64,000 nucleotides of DNA, from positions 117,205 through 181,204 of the forward strand of contig JDFH01000002.1 of the NCBI GenBank assembly GCA_000564995.1. The letters are read 5' to 3'. Positions within the stretch are counted from its first letter, which is position 1. Each line of letters opens with the position of its first letter. A program made the position numbers and the translations under genes. The notes under the pieces were generated by a model, which saw nothing but the letters and a program-made list of their open reading frames with translations, was not told where the DNA came from and made no database searches. Shown here piece after piece: positions 27,885 to 36,740 of the stretch. The DNA is from Atopobium sp. ICM42b. Its GTDB lineage: Bacteria; Actinomycetota; Coriobacteriia; Coriobacteriales; Atopobiaceae.

Positions 27885-28799
27885 TTACGCAATAACGTCG
27901 TTGGCTGTACCAGGCAAATCTTGGTCAGAAGAAAGCGTGTTGACACGTTCAGCTGAATCCAACTTACCAATATAGTTTGTCGAGAAACGCTTAACGCTCT
28001 TCTCGTAATTTCTGTTTACATATGCTGCAAAGAGTGCATCTACAACGTTGAGCTGGGCAATTCTTGAAGACATGGCGCCGCTTCTCATGATGTGCTCTGT
28101 TTCTGCAACGCCTAAAACGTAGTCGGAACGGTGAATGAGCTCTGAATCAATGCCGCCGCGGGTAATGGCAACCACCTTGGCGCCGTTTGCCTTTGCAATC
28201 CAGGCACACTCAATGGCTTCTCGCGTAAGGCCTGAGTAGCTGACCACAATAGCAAGATCTTCTCGCCCCATGTTTTTGGCGTAGAGCATCTGAGAGTGGT
28301 AATCGTCACTCAAATTGCAGTTGATGTTAAGGCGCATGAGTTTGAGCTGCAGGTCTCTTGCAACCAGAAGAGAAGCTCCCATGCCAAAGAGGCAGATGGA
28401 ATGAGCCTGCATCATAAGTGAAACTACTGAGTCAACAACCTGAGCATCAAGCAATTGCCTGGTAAGCTCCAGCGAAGAAATGTTCTTTGCCGTAACTTTT
28501 TCGATGATCACATCAGTGGTGTCACCTGCGATAACGCCGCCGACAGCAATATCGTTGCTTTTGTTGCTTACTGCCAGCTCGTAAATGAGCGCCTGCTGGA
28601 ACTCTTTATAGCCACCGCAGCCAAGCTTCTTGCAAAGCCTGACAACCGTTGATGCAGATGTATACGTTTGAGCTGCTAGTTTATGGATTGATTGACCAAC
28701 TGCCGCCTCTGGATCCGACAGAATATAGTCGACAATATCGCGTTCAGCCGAACTAGCATTCTTGCGATACTCTTCCAGACGTAGACGAACACCTCTCAC
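27885..28799 (-). CDS. murR: RpiR-family regulator of MurNAc catabolism
   Basis: 304 aa. N-terminal HTH-6 domain (IHKLAAQTYTSASTVVRLCKKLG) and a C-terminal SIS sugar-phosphate-binding domain (CLFGMGASLLVARDLQLKL, then VVSYSGLTREAIECAWIAK). The start is GTG with an ideal GGAGGTGAT. It is first in murR-murQ-(murP-mupG) and divergent from the AmiE-like gene, so it probably controls both directions in response to MurNAc-6P. Confidence 0.88.
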   Translation of the reverse strand: MRGVRLRLEEYRKNASSAERDIVDYILSDPEAAVGQSIHKLAAQTYTSASTVVRLCKKLGCGGYKEFQQALIYELAVSNKSNDIAVGGVIAGDTTDVIIEKVTAKNISSLELTRQLLDAQVVDSVVSLMMQAHSICLFGMGASLLVARDLQLKLMRLNINCNLSDDYHSQMLYAKNMGREDLAIVVSYSGLTREAIECAWIAKANGAKVVAITRGGIDSELIHRSDYVLGVAETEHIMRSGAMSSRIAQLNVVDALFAAYVNRNYEKSVKRFSTNYIGKLDSAERVNTLSSDQDLPGTANDVIA

Positions 28800-29286
28800 G
28801 CAATCACCTCCGGCCGTCCAGTTGACTAAAACGTTTGACTATATTGTTTCACGATGCCATAAAAATTTCATCTGTAAAGTAGGCAGTGCCGTAAACGGTA
28901 GTATTGCATGCGCAAGTGTAAGCGCGCTCAATGCGCGTTGCATGCGCGACTGCTCATGTTTTCCCAGCGTAATGCGGGGACAATTATCACAAAAACTGAG
29001 CCCTATTTTGGGTACGTTACTATCACTTCATAAAAACTTTTACTACTGAGTAGACATTTGACCACGTAAAACCTGATTAAAATATTTCATCTTTGCCTAA
29101 AAAATTCAAATTTAGATACCATTGACAGCTTTTTTGATACCACTCGCAGTACGTTAACGTACCCATTATTTCATCTTGGACAAACTAGCTGCAATTTTGA
29201 TGAAACGCACGTCATCATAAGCGCAAATTATCTCAGCCAATTGAGATAGCAGGTGTTTCACCTAAGGCAAAACCGAAGGAGACGAT
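28800..29286. promoter_or_regulatory. Divergent control region between murR and the AmiE-like gene
   Basis: 487 bp without a gene. It holds three direct copies of ATTTCATCT (28865, 29094, 29168), two GATACCA(T/C)T motifs (29116, 29136), and a perfect 14-bp palindrome GTACGTTAACGTAC (29149-29162). A short inverted repeat ATCTCA/TGAGAT lies near 29233. These are the obvious candidates for MurR and/or catabolite control. Exact promoters cannot be fixed by eye. Confidence 0.5.
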
Positions 29287-31284
29287 ATGCGCACCAACGA
29301 AGATTTGCACCAGAATCAAAACGCTCACTCTGAGCACTCATCTAACGCAGGCTCCCCTGCCGGACAGACCAGAAGGCAATTTTTGAGCAGAAGCGCTCTT
29401 GGTCTAGCCGCTCTAGCAGGTCTTGGCCTTACCGCCTGCCAGACAAAGGGTGGCGCAACTGCTGCTAAGGGAACCGCAAAGAAAGTTGACTCCGTAGACG
29501 GAACCTTCCAGTACGAGAAGGTCTTCCCTGTTCTAAACGACAACGAGGCATTTGACGACTCTCTTGTTACCAACCAGCTCAACAGCTTTGTTTGCTTTGC
29601 TGGTCAGGGCACCGTCTATGTAAAGAGCTCCGAGCCTCAGAGCTTTGCGCTCTTTGTAAACGGTCACCAGGTTCCAACCGACAAGCTTGACGGCTCCTCC
29701 TGGAACCAGATTGACATCTCTGATGTAACCGTCAACGGCGATAACCGCCTGCAGGTCAGCACCGTTAAAGAGACCCAGGCAACCTTTGAGGTCAAGATTG
29801 GCTACCCAACGCTTATTGACGGCACCAAAGATTACGCCGACAACGACAACTTCAAGCTGATTGACCAGATTATCAACGCAGAGATTGCCAACGGCTTCAC
29901 CTCTGCCCAGCTGGTAGTTACCAGGTACGGCAAGGTTATCAAGAAGACCAACTACGGTAACGTCAATTCTTACAACAAAGACGGCTCTCGCATCAAAGAT
30001 GGCAAGGCTGTTGACGACAATACCCTCTACGACCTGGCTTCTAACACAAAGATGTATGCCACTAACCTGGCAATTGAGAAGCTGGTTACCGACGGTCAGC
30101 TGGACGTTTCCAAGAAGGTTCAGGAGTACATTCCAGACTTCAAGGACCAGGAGGGCGATAAGATCCTGGGCAAGAACGAGCTCACCGTTCGTGAAATCCT
30201 AGAGCACCAGGCTGGATTCCCACCAGATCCTCAGTACCACAACCGCAACTACAACCCAGAGAAGCCTGACGATCCACAGCCAAACGCAAACCAGAAGCTG
30301 TACTCTCAGAATCGCGATGAGATTCTGCAGAAGATCATCGAGACCCCTCTGCAGTACGTCCCAGGTACCAAGACTGCCTATTCCGACGTAGACTACATGC
30401 TGCTTGGTTTTATCATCGAGAAGATCACCAACAAGCGCCTTGACCAGTACGTTAAAGAAGCTCTTTATGAGCCACTGGGACTCAAGAACGTCACGTTTAA
30501 CCCACTGGACAACGGCTTTAAGGCTGACGGAATCGCAGCTACCGAGCTTAACGGCAATACTCGTGACGGCCTGATTACCTTTGACAACATGCGTACCGAC
30601 ACCATTCAGGGTACGGTCCATGACGAGAAGGCCTACTACGCCATGGGTGGCATCTCTGGTCACGCTGGTCTGTTTGCCAATGCTTCCGACCTGGCTGTTC
30701 TTGTCCAGACCGTTATGAACCGTGGTGGTTATGGCAACACCATGCTCTTCAGCGAGGACGTTCACGACCAGTTCATCAAGCCAAAGGACACCAACGTCAC
30801 CTACGGTTTGGGCTGGAGGCGTAAAGGTCACATTGGCTACCAGTGGGCCTTCTCGCCAATTGCAAATGCTTCAACTGTTGGTCACACCGGCTGGACCGGC
30901 ACACTTACCGTCATTGACGTCTACAACAACACCAGCTTGGTGCTGCTCACCAACACTAAGAATTCACCTGTCATTGACAACAAGGTCAACCCTAACGACT
31001 TTGTAGGCAACCACTTCCTGACCGGTGGCTACGGCGTTGTTTCTACGCTGGCATTTGATGGCCTCGACGACGCAAACGCCGAGGGCAACAACGCCAAGCT
31101 CATGGACATGGTCATTGCCAAGTACAAGCTCATTCAGGCCGAGGCAGATTATCAGACTGACCCCGATAAGGCTTCCCTGAAGGCATTGCTTGAGGTCTGC
31201 GACCAGAGGAAAGACTCCAAGGTTATCAAAGACTTCCAGGCAAGCGATTTGTATAAGACCATTTCGGAGTTTGTTGGTAAGTAG
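29287..31284 (+). CDS. Tat-exported lipoprotein serine hydrolase (beta-lactamase fold), AmiE-like
   Basis: 665 aa. The N-terminal signal has a twin-arginine motif TRRQFLSRS, a hydrophobic core and a lipobox LTAC, so it is a Tat lipoprotein. A ~110-residue beta-rich domain precedes a class-C beta-lactamase/esterase fold with SxxK in LASNTKMYA, a YSD-type second motif and HTGWTG as the third box. In Bacillus subtilis the mur operon encodes AmiE, a beta-lactamase-fold N-acetylmuramyl-L-alanine amidase that releases MurNAc for MurP uptake. Its divergence from murR here suggests the same job. GAAGGAG precedes the ATG. A plain esterase or D,D-peptidase is the alternative. Confidence 0.78.
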   Translation: MRTNEDLHQNQNAHSEHSSNAGSPAGQTRRQFLSRSALGLAALAGLGLTACQTKGGATAAKGTAKKVDSVDGTFQYEKVFPVLNDNEAFDDSLVTNQLNSFVCFAGQGTVYVKSSEPQSFALFVNGHQVPTDKLDGSSWNQIDISDVTVNGDNRLQVSTVKETQATFEVKIGYPTLIDGTKDYADNDNFKLIDQIINAEIANGFTSAQLVVTRYGKVIKKTNYGNVNSYNKDGSRIKDGKAVDDNTLYDLASNTKMYATNLAIEKLVTDGQLDVSKKVQEYIPDFKDQEGDKILGKNELTVREILEHQAGFPPDPQYHNRNYNPEKPDDPQPNANQKLYSQNRDEILQKIIETPLQYVPGTKTAYSDVDYMLLGFIIEKITNKRLDQYVKEALYEPLGLKNVTFNPLDNGFKADGIAATELNGNTRDGLITFDNMRTDTIQGTVHDEKAYYAMGGISGHAGLFANASDLAVLVQTVMNRGGYGNTMLFSEDVHDQFIKPKDTNVTYGLGWRRKGHIGYQWAFSPIANASTVGHTGWTGTLTVIDVYNNTSLVLLTNTKNSPVIDNKVNPNDFVGNHFLTGGYGVVSTLAFDGLDDANAEGNNAKLMDMVIAKYKLIQAEADYQTDPDKASLKALLEVCDQRKDSKVIKDFQASDLYKTISEFVGK

Positions 31285-31451
31285 CACGCGGAAACCGCTT
31301 ACCGACAGAGGTTTCGCTCAACAGTGAGAAGTGACTCCTTACGTAAAGCTCGTGTAAACAAGCTGCGAAGCGGGAATAAACGCAGTACACGAACAAGGTA
31401 CGATACACATCTTGTCTAGCAACGGCCCTCTCCTCCGTCTAGACACACCAA

Positions 31452-31488
31452 AGCCCGGATGCTATTGCGCGGCATCCGGGCTCTTTTT
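31452..31488 (+). terminator. Strong terminator downstream of the AmiE-like gene
   Basis: 11-bp perfect stem AGCCCGGATGC/GCATCCGGGCT, then CTTTTTG. It is 168 nt after the stop. The intervening 31285-31451 shows no gene or recognisable RNA, although an untranslated RNA ending at this hairpin is possible. Confidence 0.85.
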
Positions 31489-31539
31489 GTGCGTGCGCGC
31501 ACGCTGGGCTTTTGAGTGCGCGGGTCGGGCGCGCCGCGA

Positions 31540-31657
31540 GCCTGAAAAGTGCAAAGAATCTGTATTTGAGCCACCGATTCTTTGTCAAAATCAGGCAAAT
31601 CCACAGTTTCTTTAACGTTTTCAGGCAGAATTTACAGATTCTTTGCAGAAATCAGGC
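31540..31657. repeat. Intergenic repeat, family 2, 118 bp (copy 1)
   Basis: It runs from GCCTGAAAAGTGCAAAGAAT at the left to TTCTTTGCAGAAATCAGGC at the right, an inverted pair, with a further copy of the right-end motif in the middle (CGATTCTTTG...ATCAGGC). Apart from a few substitutions it is identical to 57662-57779, and both are exactly 118 bp. Confidence 0.85.
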
Positions 31658-31704
31658 ACGCTTTGCGGTCACGAGCTTGCAGGTGCGTTCGCCGGACTCG
31701 CAAC

Positions 31705-32253
31705 TTACAGTGCGGCGAGAAAATCCTCTGCTTGCTGAGCAATTGCCTCATGAACCTCGGGTTCTGGCTCCCAAGTTCCCTCAGTCCAAGCGGTAACAGG
31801 AAGCGAGAAGCCATTGAACGGCTCAACCGGCTTGGTGTGCAGGGCCAGGAACTGCTGCTTTACCACGGCGAGCGATCCTGCAGTCTTGTTTCGGCCGCCA
31901 ACGCCACTTGCAGTGACAACCTTGCCAGCAATTGCGGTCTCGGACTTCTTCTCGTAATCGGAAGTGAGCGGACGGCTCAGCCAATCCAGGATATTCTTGA
32001 CAGTACCGGGAATGCTGTAGTTGTACTCCGGAGTAAAGAGCCACACTCCGTCGGCAGCCATGACTGCGTCCCTAACCTTTTGGACACCTTCAGGAGCTGG
32101 GAATTCCTCGTCCTGGTTGAGCAGAGGGACGTCCAAAACGTCAACGACCTCAATCTCCGCCTTGCCTTCGAGTGCCTTTGCTGCAACCTGGCTCAGCGTC
32201 TTATTGAACGAATTCTTACGGCCAGAACCGATGATAAATACAATTTTCTTCAT
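31705..32253 (-). CDS. NADPH-dependent FMN reductase
   Basis: 182 aa flavodoxin-fold reductase. The phosphate-binding loop GSGRKNSFNKTLS and the FTPEYNYSIPGTVKNILDW motif are diagnostic of the NAD(P)H:FMN/quinone reductase family. It stands alone between an upstream msrC-gloA pair and the family-2 repeat. Likely role: flavin or quinone reduction in oxidative stress. Partner unknown. Confidence 0.88.
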   Translation of the reverse strand: MKKIVFIIGSGRKNSFNKTLSQVAAKALEGKAEIEVVDVLDVPLLNQDEEFPAPEGVQKVRDAVMAADGVWLFTPEYNYSIPGTVKNILDWLSRPLTSDYEKKSETAIAGKVVTASGVGGRNKTAGSLAVVKQQFLALHTKPVEPFNGFSLPVTAWTEGTWEPEPEVHEAIAQQAEDFLAAL

Positions 32254-32353
32254 AAGCAGACCTCTCCGCGAATGCTGTGTAAATAAAAATCATGCACGAG
32301 CAAACCGGCCCGTACATGATTTGTGTACCCAAATGATAACTCTGTAGTCGTAG

Positions 32354-32917
32354 TTAACAGAAGTCCGAGAAATTCGCACAGCTCTCAAGCACTTTTACCA
32401 CCTGCTCAAGACCTGCGAGGTCTTCCTGGGTGAATCGAGCCACGCTCGGACTATCAATATCCAGTACGCCAACTACCTGGTTATCCTTGACGATAGGAAC
32501 GACCACCTCGGAGTTGGATGCAGAGTCGCACGCAATATGTCCTGGGAACTGATGCACGTCCTCTACCAGCTGGCTCGTCTTTGTTGCCGCAGCCGTACCG
32601 CACACTCCCCGACCAAACGGAATGCGCACACAGGCAACTTTGCCCTGGAACGGTCCTAGGCGCAGCTCAGGAGTGCGCGGCTCGTGGGCGCTTAGGGCTG
32701 CACCCGATTCCAAGTCTAAATCCGACTCCACGCCCAAACCCGCGTCCGGCTCCACTCCCGTCACCGTCACAGGATCTACCAGATAGAACCCTGCCCAGTT
32801 GATGTCGTCAAGCGCGTCCCATAGAAGAGCAGCAGCGTTGGACAACACCGGCAGCCAGTGAGCGTCAACCTCGGCAAGCGAGACAATCTGTTTTGCAAGT
32901 AAACCGTAGTCAATCAT
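32354..32917 (-). CDS. msrC: Free methionine-(R)-sulfoxide reductase (GAF domain)
   Basis: 187 aa GAF protein. The three redox Cys of the fRMsr family are present as Cys96, Cys106 and Cys130 (KVACVRIPFGRGVCG and IACDSASNSEVVVP), with the family spacing of 10 and 24. It reduces free Met-R-sulfoxide. Residues ~50-83, between YLVDP and LRLGPFQG, are an acidic ~33-residue insertion replacing a short loop. It follows gloA with a 2-nt gap. Confidence 0.9.
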   Translation of the reverse strand: MIDYGLLAKQIVSLAEVDAHWLPVLSNAAALLWDALDDINWAGFYLVDPVTVTGVEPDAGLGVESDLDLESGAALSAHEPRTPELRLGPFQGKVACVRIPFGRGVCGTAAATKTSQLVEDVHQFPGHIACDSASNSEVVVPIVKDNQVVGVLDIDSPSVARFTQEDLAGLEQVVKVLESCANFSDFC

Positions 32918-32919
32918 GC

Positions 32920-33288
32920 TTACTTCTCTGGCAGAATCTCAATCCAGCAGCCATCAGGGTCTGCGATAAAGTAGAGACCCATCTTTGGGTTCTCTTTAAC
33001 AATGCAGCCCATCTCCTCGTGAAGCGCGTGGAACGCATCAAAATCGTCAACGCGGAACGCAATGTGAGTGTCTTTTCCGCCGTTGTCGTAGGGGTCTACC
33101 CAACCACGGTTCCACGTGAGCTCCAGCTCAAATGGAGACCAGTCGTTTACCAAAAACGTGTTGGTCCAAGAGCCGTCCTCTGGTCCCTTAACGCGGTCAA
33201 CGCGAAATCCCAGAGCCTTCTTGTAGAACTCGACGGTTTTCTCGTTATCCAAAACGTGGGTGCAGCGGTGAACAAATCGTGCCTGCAT
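32920..33288 (-). CDS. gloA: Lactoylglutathione lyase (glyoxalase I family)
   Basis: 122 aa vicinal-oxygen-chelate protein. It begins FVHRCTHVLDNEKTVEFYKKALGF, with metal-ligand candidates in RCTH, FELELTWN, THIAFRV and CWIEILP, close to GloA. It isomerises the methylglyoxal-thiol hemithioacetal. The thiol in this organism may not be glutathione. First gene of a gloA-msrC pair. Confidence 0.88.
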   Translation of the reverse strand: MQARFVHRCTHVLDNEKTVEFYKKALGFRVDRVKGPEDGSWTNTFLVNDWSPFELELTWNRGWVDPYDNGGKDTHIAFRVDDFDAFHALHEEMGCIVKENPKMGLYFIADPDGCWIEILPEK

Positions 33289-33305
33289 AAATCCTCCTTT
33301 GATAT

Positions 33306-33339
33306 CGAGAAACCCCGCTACTAGACGGGGTTTCTCGCC
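33306..33339 (-). terminator. Perfect 12-bp hairpin between pepF and gloA
   Basis: CGAGAAACCCCG/CGGGGTTTCTCG with an 8-nt loop, carrying TTCTCGCCA at its right edge. It lacks a T-run on the minus strand, so it may be a weak terminator or a paired uptake-like motif site. Confidence 0.55.
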
Positions 33340-33428
33340 ATATGAACTACGTGCTGGTAGATGGACTGCCAGCGGAAATCGCGTCCGACTGCGCGGTCGT
33401 ACCCAATCGTGCCCGTAGCCGTCGCGCG

Positions 33429-35222
33429 CTAGTTGAGCTCCTGCTCAAGCTGATCGACAAGCTCGCCGAAGTACTTGAGCGCAGCGTTAACGGGGTCTGG
33501 AGTGGCCATGTCAACGCCAGCGCCGCGGAGCAGCTCAATTGGGGTCTTGGAGCAACCGCCGGACAGGTAGCCAATGTAGTCCTTGACCGCAGGCTCACCC
33601 TCGGAAAGGATGCGCTGGGACAGGGCAATAGCTGCCGAGAAACCAATGCAGTACTGGTAGACGTAGAAGTTATAGTAGAAGTGAGGGATGCGCGACCACT
33701 CCAGCTTGATCTCTTCGTCCAGCTCAATGCCAGGTCCAAAGTACTCGGCGCAGAGCTTGCCGTAGCGCTCGGAGAGAACCTCGGCGTTCAGAGCCACGCC
33801 ATCAGCGTTCATCTGGCTGATGTCGCGCTCAAACTCGGCAAACATACACTGGCGATAGATGGTGCCACGGAAGCCCTCAAGGAAGTGGTTGAGGATGTAT
33901 GCGTGGCGCGCAGGATCGGTCTCGTGCTCAAGCAGGTAGTGCGAGAGCAGCGCCTCGTTGCAGGTAGATGCAACCTCTGCAACAAAGATGGAGTAATCGG
34001 AGTAGGTAATCTCCTGGTTGTGGGACGAGAAGTACGTGTGCAGAGAATGGCCCATCTCGTGGATAAGGGTGTAAACATCGTCAAGACCGCCCTGGAAGTT
34101 GAGGAGCATGACAGGGTTCATACCCTTGCCACCTGCGGAATAAGCGCCGGAGCGCTTACCTGGAGTCTCGTACACGTCAACCCAGCGGCTCTCAAGACCC
34201 TTCTTGACCAGACCAACGTACTCCTCACCCATAGGTGCCAGCGCCTTAACAATAAGATCGCACGCCTCCTCGTAGGTAAACTTCATGTCAACGTCGTCAA
34301 CAAGAGGAGTGTAGACGTCCCAGAAGTGCAGCTCATCCAAGCCCATAACGCGCTTACGCAGGTCAACGTACTTGTAGAACGCTGGGAAGTTCTGGTGAAC
34401 GGCGTCAATCAGGTTGTTGTAGACCTTAACAGGAATCTCGTTCTCTGCAAGAGCGGCCTCAAGGGAGCTTGCATATTTTCTAGATGACGAGAAGAACTGC
34501 AGGTTCTTAACCTGGCTGGTCAGAATTGCAGCGGAAGTGTTGCGGAACTCACCAAAGCGGCTGTAGAGCTGCTTGAATGCAGACTCGCGCAGGACGCGGT
34601 CAGCATCCATCAGCAGAGGAACAAATGAGCCGCTGGTCAGCTTATGGGTCTTGCCCTCAGAGTCAACAGCGTCGTCAAAGGTAAGATCTGCATCATCAAA
34701 CATGGAGAAGATATTGGTTGGCTGAACAGCAAGCTCTTCAGCACGTGCCAAAAGAGCCTCTTCCTCAGCAGAAAGGGTGTGCTCACGCTGGTTCAAGATC
34801 TTGTTGAGCTTACGACGATAAAACTCAAGAGCTGGAACCTCTGCATAGAACTTCTCGACAGATTCTGCTGGAATGGCCAGAAGCTCTGCGGCAAACCAAG
34901 AAGTTGCCTCACCAACCTGGGTATATGCGCTGGTAGCGTTTGCAACGTATGCCTGGTACTTGGCCACGCGAGTATCCTCGTCGCTCTTGCGCTCAGCGTA
35001 GTTGATAATCTTGTAGAGCAGAAGGTTCATCTGGTCCTCAAGCTGCAGAAACTCCAGAAGAGCCTGTGCTGAGGTGGAAATCTTGCCCTTAAACGCAAGC
35101 AGCTTTGGGCAATAAGCCTTGAGCTCCTCGAGCCCAGCCTCAAATGCCTCATCACTAGGGAACATTGAGGACAGGTCCCACTTATATTTGCTGTCAATTT
35201 CTTCGCGAGACTCGTATGCCAT
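33429..35222 (-). CDS. pepF: Oligoendopeptidase F (M3 family)
   Basis: 597 aa. The zinc site HEMGH lies in LIHEMGHSLHTYFSS, with the third ligand Glu in VAEVASTCNE. The N-terminal YKWDLSSMFPSDEAFE is the PepF signature. It cleaves cytoplasmic peptides of about 7-17 residues. I start at ATG 35222 (MAYESREE), with AAGGAAGG upstream. Monocistronic and divergent from an alpha/beta hydrolase gene. Confidence 0.95.
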   Translation of the reverse strand: MAYESREEIDSKYKWDLSSMFPSDEAFEAGLEELKAYCPKLLAFKGKISTSAQALLEFLQLEDQMNLLLYKIINYAERKSDEDTRVAKYQAYVANATSAYTQVGEATSWFAAELLAIPAESVEKFYAEVPALEFYRRKLNKILNQREHTLSAEEEALLARAEELAVQPTNIFSMFDDADLTFDDAVDSEGKTHKLTSGSFVPLLMDADRVLRESAFKQLYSRFGEFRNTSAAILTSQVKNLQFFSSSRKYASSLEAALAENEIPVKVYNNLIDAVHQNFPAFYKYVDLRKRVMGLDELHFWDVYTPLVDDVDMKFTYEEACDLIVKALAPMGEEYVGLVKKGLESRWVDVYETPGKRSGAYSAGGKGMNPVMLLNFQGGLDDVYTLIHEMGHSLHTYFSSHNQEITYSDYSIFVAEVASTCNEALLSHYLLEHETDPARHAYILNHFLEGFRGTIYRQCMFAEFERDISQMNADGVALNAEVLSERYGKLCAEYFGPGIELDEEIKLEWSRIPHFYYNFYVYQYCIGFSAAIALSQRILSEGEPAVKDYIGYLSGGCSKTPIELLRGAGVDMATPDPVNAALKYFGELVDQLEQELN

Positions 35223-35459
35223 GAGCCTTCCTTTCTTGACCGGGTCAGTATTCACTGGTATTTAGTGTCCCACATACACGCTGATTTCATGCTGATAACA
35301 AGAAAAAATGAACCCATTTGATACAAATCGTCAATCGAGCAAAACCTTCACGTCTCCACCCATACCGTTCGCAGAAAATGTCAGCTTTGGTGAACAAACA
35401 GCAAATCCTTATATCCATCAGGGATATAATCGCAGGTGAACAACGGATGGAGGATTGTC

Positions 35460-36227
35460 ATGAAGATGCACCTCATTGAGCCCGACGCTCACACCCAGAC
35501 CACACCTACCGTGTTGCTAATTCATCCCATGCTCTCGTCAGCAGAGGGAATGAAAACAGTTCTTGTGAGTAATATAGGCAATGACCTGCGTTTTCTAGTC
35601 CCAGATCTTGCTGCCCACGGGGAAGAAGATGCAACGGAATATGTCTCAGCCTCTCAAGAAGCTGCGCAGATTCATGACTGGCTGCTGGAGCACGACATAA
35701 CCCATCTCTCCCTGGGTTTTGGCGCGTCCCTTGGCGGAGTAGTTCTATCTGAGCTTCTCAAGTTCTCCGATTTAGTCTTTGACCACCTCTTCTTTGAAGG
35801 AACAAGCTTCTGGACAGGAGGATTTCTTGCCTCCGCGCTTGAGCTTGTGCTCAAGAAAGTGTTCCTTGCCAAGCACCGCAAAGCCATTGCAGACCCCGAA
35901 CTTTCCGTACAAAAGATGGAACAACTTTACGGAAAAGTTGCAGCTAAACCTATGTCAGAGCACTTTATTGCGATGAGCGACCAAAGCATCCAAAACATCA
36001 TTCATGACTGCAGCAACGTTGACCCGCCCGCTCTTAGTCCCGACGTACAACGCCGCTGCATCTTCACGTATGGCGAGAAGGACTTTGACTTGAAACGCGC
36101 AAGGAAGGTTCTGCCTAAGGTGTATCCCGAGGCCACGTTAACTATCTGGCAAGGCTATGATCACTGTGAACGCATGACCAGCGATTCAGCAGCGTATGGC
36201 CAGATGCTAAGGGAACTTGTGGTTTAA
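35460..36227 (+). CDS. Alpha/beta hydrolase
   Basis: 255 aa from ATG 35460 (GGAGG 6 nt upstream). The oxyanion strand VLLIHPML and the nucleophile elbow GASLGG fit a serine alpha/beta hydrolase, with a C-terminal catalytic His in the GYDHCERM region. Substrate unknown. Confidence 0.78.
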   Translation: MKMHLIEPDAHTQTTPTVLLIHPMLSSAEGMKTVLVSNIGNDLRFLVPDLAAHGEEDATEYVSASQEAAQIHDWLLEHDITHLSLGFGASLGGVVLSELLKFSDLVFDHLFFEGTSFWTGGFLASALELVLKKVFLAKHRKAIADPELSVQKMEQLYGKVAAKPMSEHFIAMSDQSIQNIIHDCSNVDPPALSPDVQRRCIFTYGEKDFDLKRARKVLPKVYPEATLTIWQGYDHCERMTSDSAAYGQMLRELVV

Positions 36228-36303
36228 TATTCTCCACTCGCATAGCGGGTGGTTTTGTGTTTCGCGCGTTGCACGCGCTCAACAGGCTAAAGCCTCGAAA
36301 AGA

Positions 36304-36333
36304 AAGCTTCCGAACCAGAGGGTTCGGAGGCTA
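36304..36333 (+). terminator. Terminator of the alpha/beta hydrolase gene
   Basis: Stem AGCTTCCGAACC/GGTTCGGAGGCT with a short loop, followed by ATTATT. Moderately strong. Confidence 0.6.
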
Positions 36334-36540
36334 TTATTCCCGTTATTTCGCTGGTGGCTTTACTCTATGGCGATGTCGAAACAGCATCAGGCGGTACTCA
36401 GCAGCATCAAAACGCGAGTTCAGAAGCCAGTTTCCGCTATTCCCACTCAATAAATCAACTTTTTCACCTGGTTCATAGATTGCTCTAGTTTGTATCGCCA
36501 TTTGGACGTGACGGCATATTATGGTACATGGCGACACGTT

Positions 36541-36561
36541 ACTGGGACAACACTGGGACAA
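36541..36561. repeat. Tandem ACTGGGACAA repeat at the edge of the defence island
   Basis: Two copies of ACTGGGACAA with an 11-bp period sit between the chromosomal alpha/beta hydrolase and the defence operon. Closely spaced GGGACAA repeats are often seen near tyrosine-integrase attachment regions. No integrase gene is in the window, so this is only a hint. The 513-bp gap 36228-36740 otherwise contains two terminators and short ORFs without ribosome sites. Confidence 0.4.
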
Positions 36562-36610
36562 AAAAACGAAAGTCAAACTAAACTCAGCCAGATTGAGTTT
36601 CGTTTTTTCC
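36561..36610. terminator. Bidirectional terminator at the island boundary
   Basis: Stem AAACTCA/TGAGTTT flanked outside by AAAAAACGAA and CGTTTTTT, which extends the pairing and gives a T-run on both strands. Confidence 0.65.
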
Positions 36611-36740
36611 ATTTAGAAGGCGTGACAGGCAACGAATTTTCGCAACGTAGCTTGGAGGTGTGATTGCGCTTCCAAGCCACGTTATAAATCCTGAGCGAGG
36701 CAGGGTAGAACAGTCTCTACAAACCCTCCTCTACAGGCTA

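Noticed and set aside
31285-31451. Structured non-coding RNA ending at the 31.45-kb terminator
   Set aside because: No recognisable RNA family features; left as possible leader or trailer sequence only.
33342-34487. 381-codon plus-strand ORF opposite pepF
   Set aside because: Antisense to the HEMGH-containing pepF; no plausible start or family.
36343-36612. 89-codon minus-strand ORF at the island boundary
   Set aside because: It begins inside the terminator, lacks a ribosome site and resembles no family. A decayed gene end cannot be excluded.
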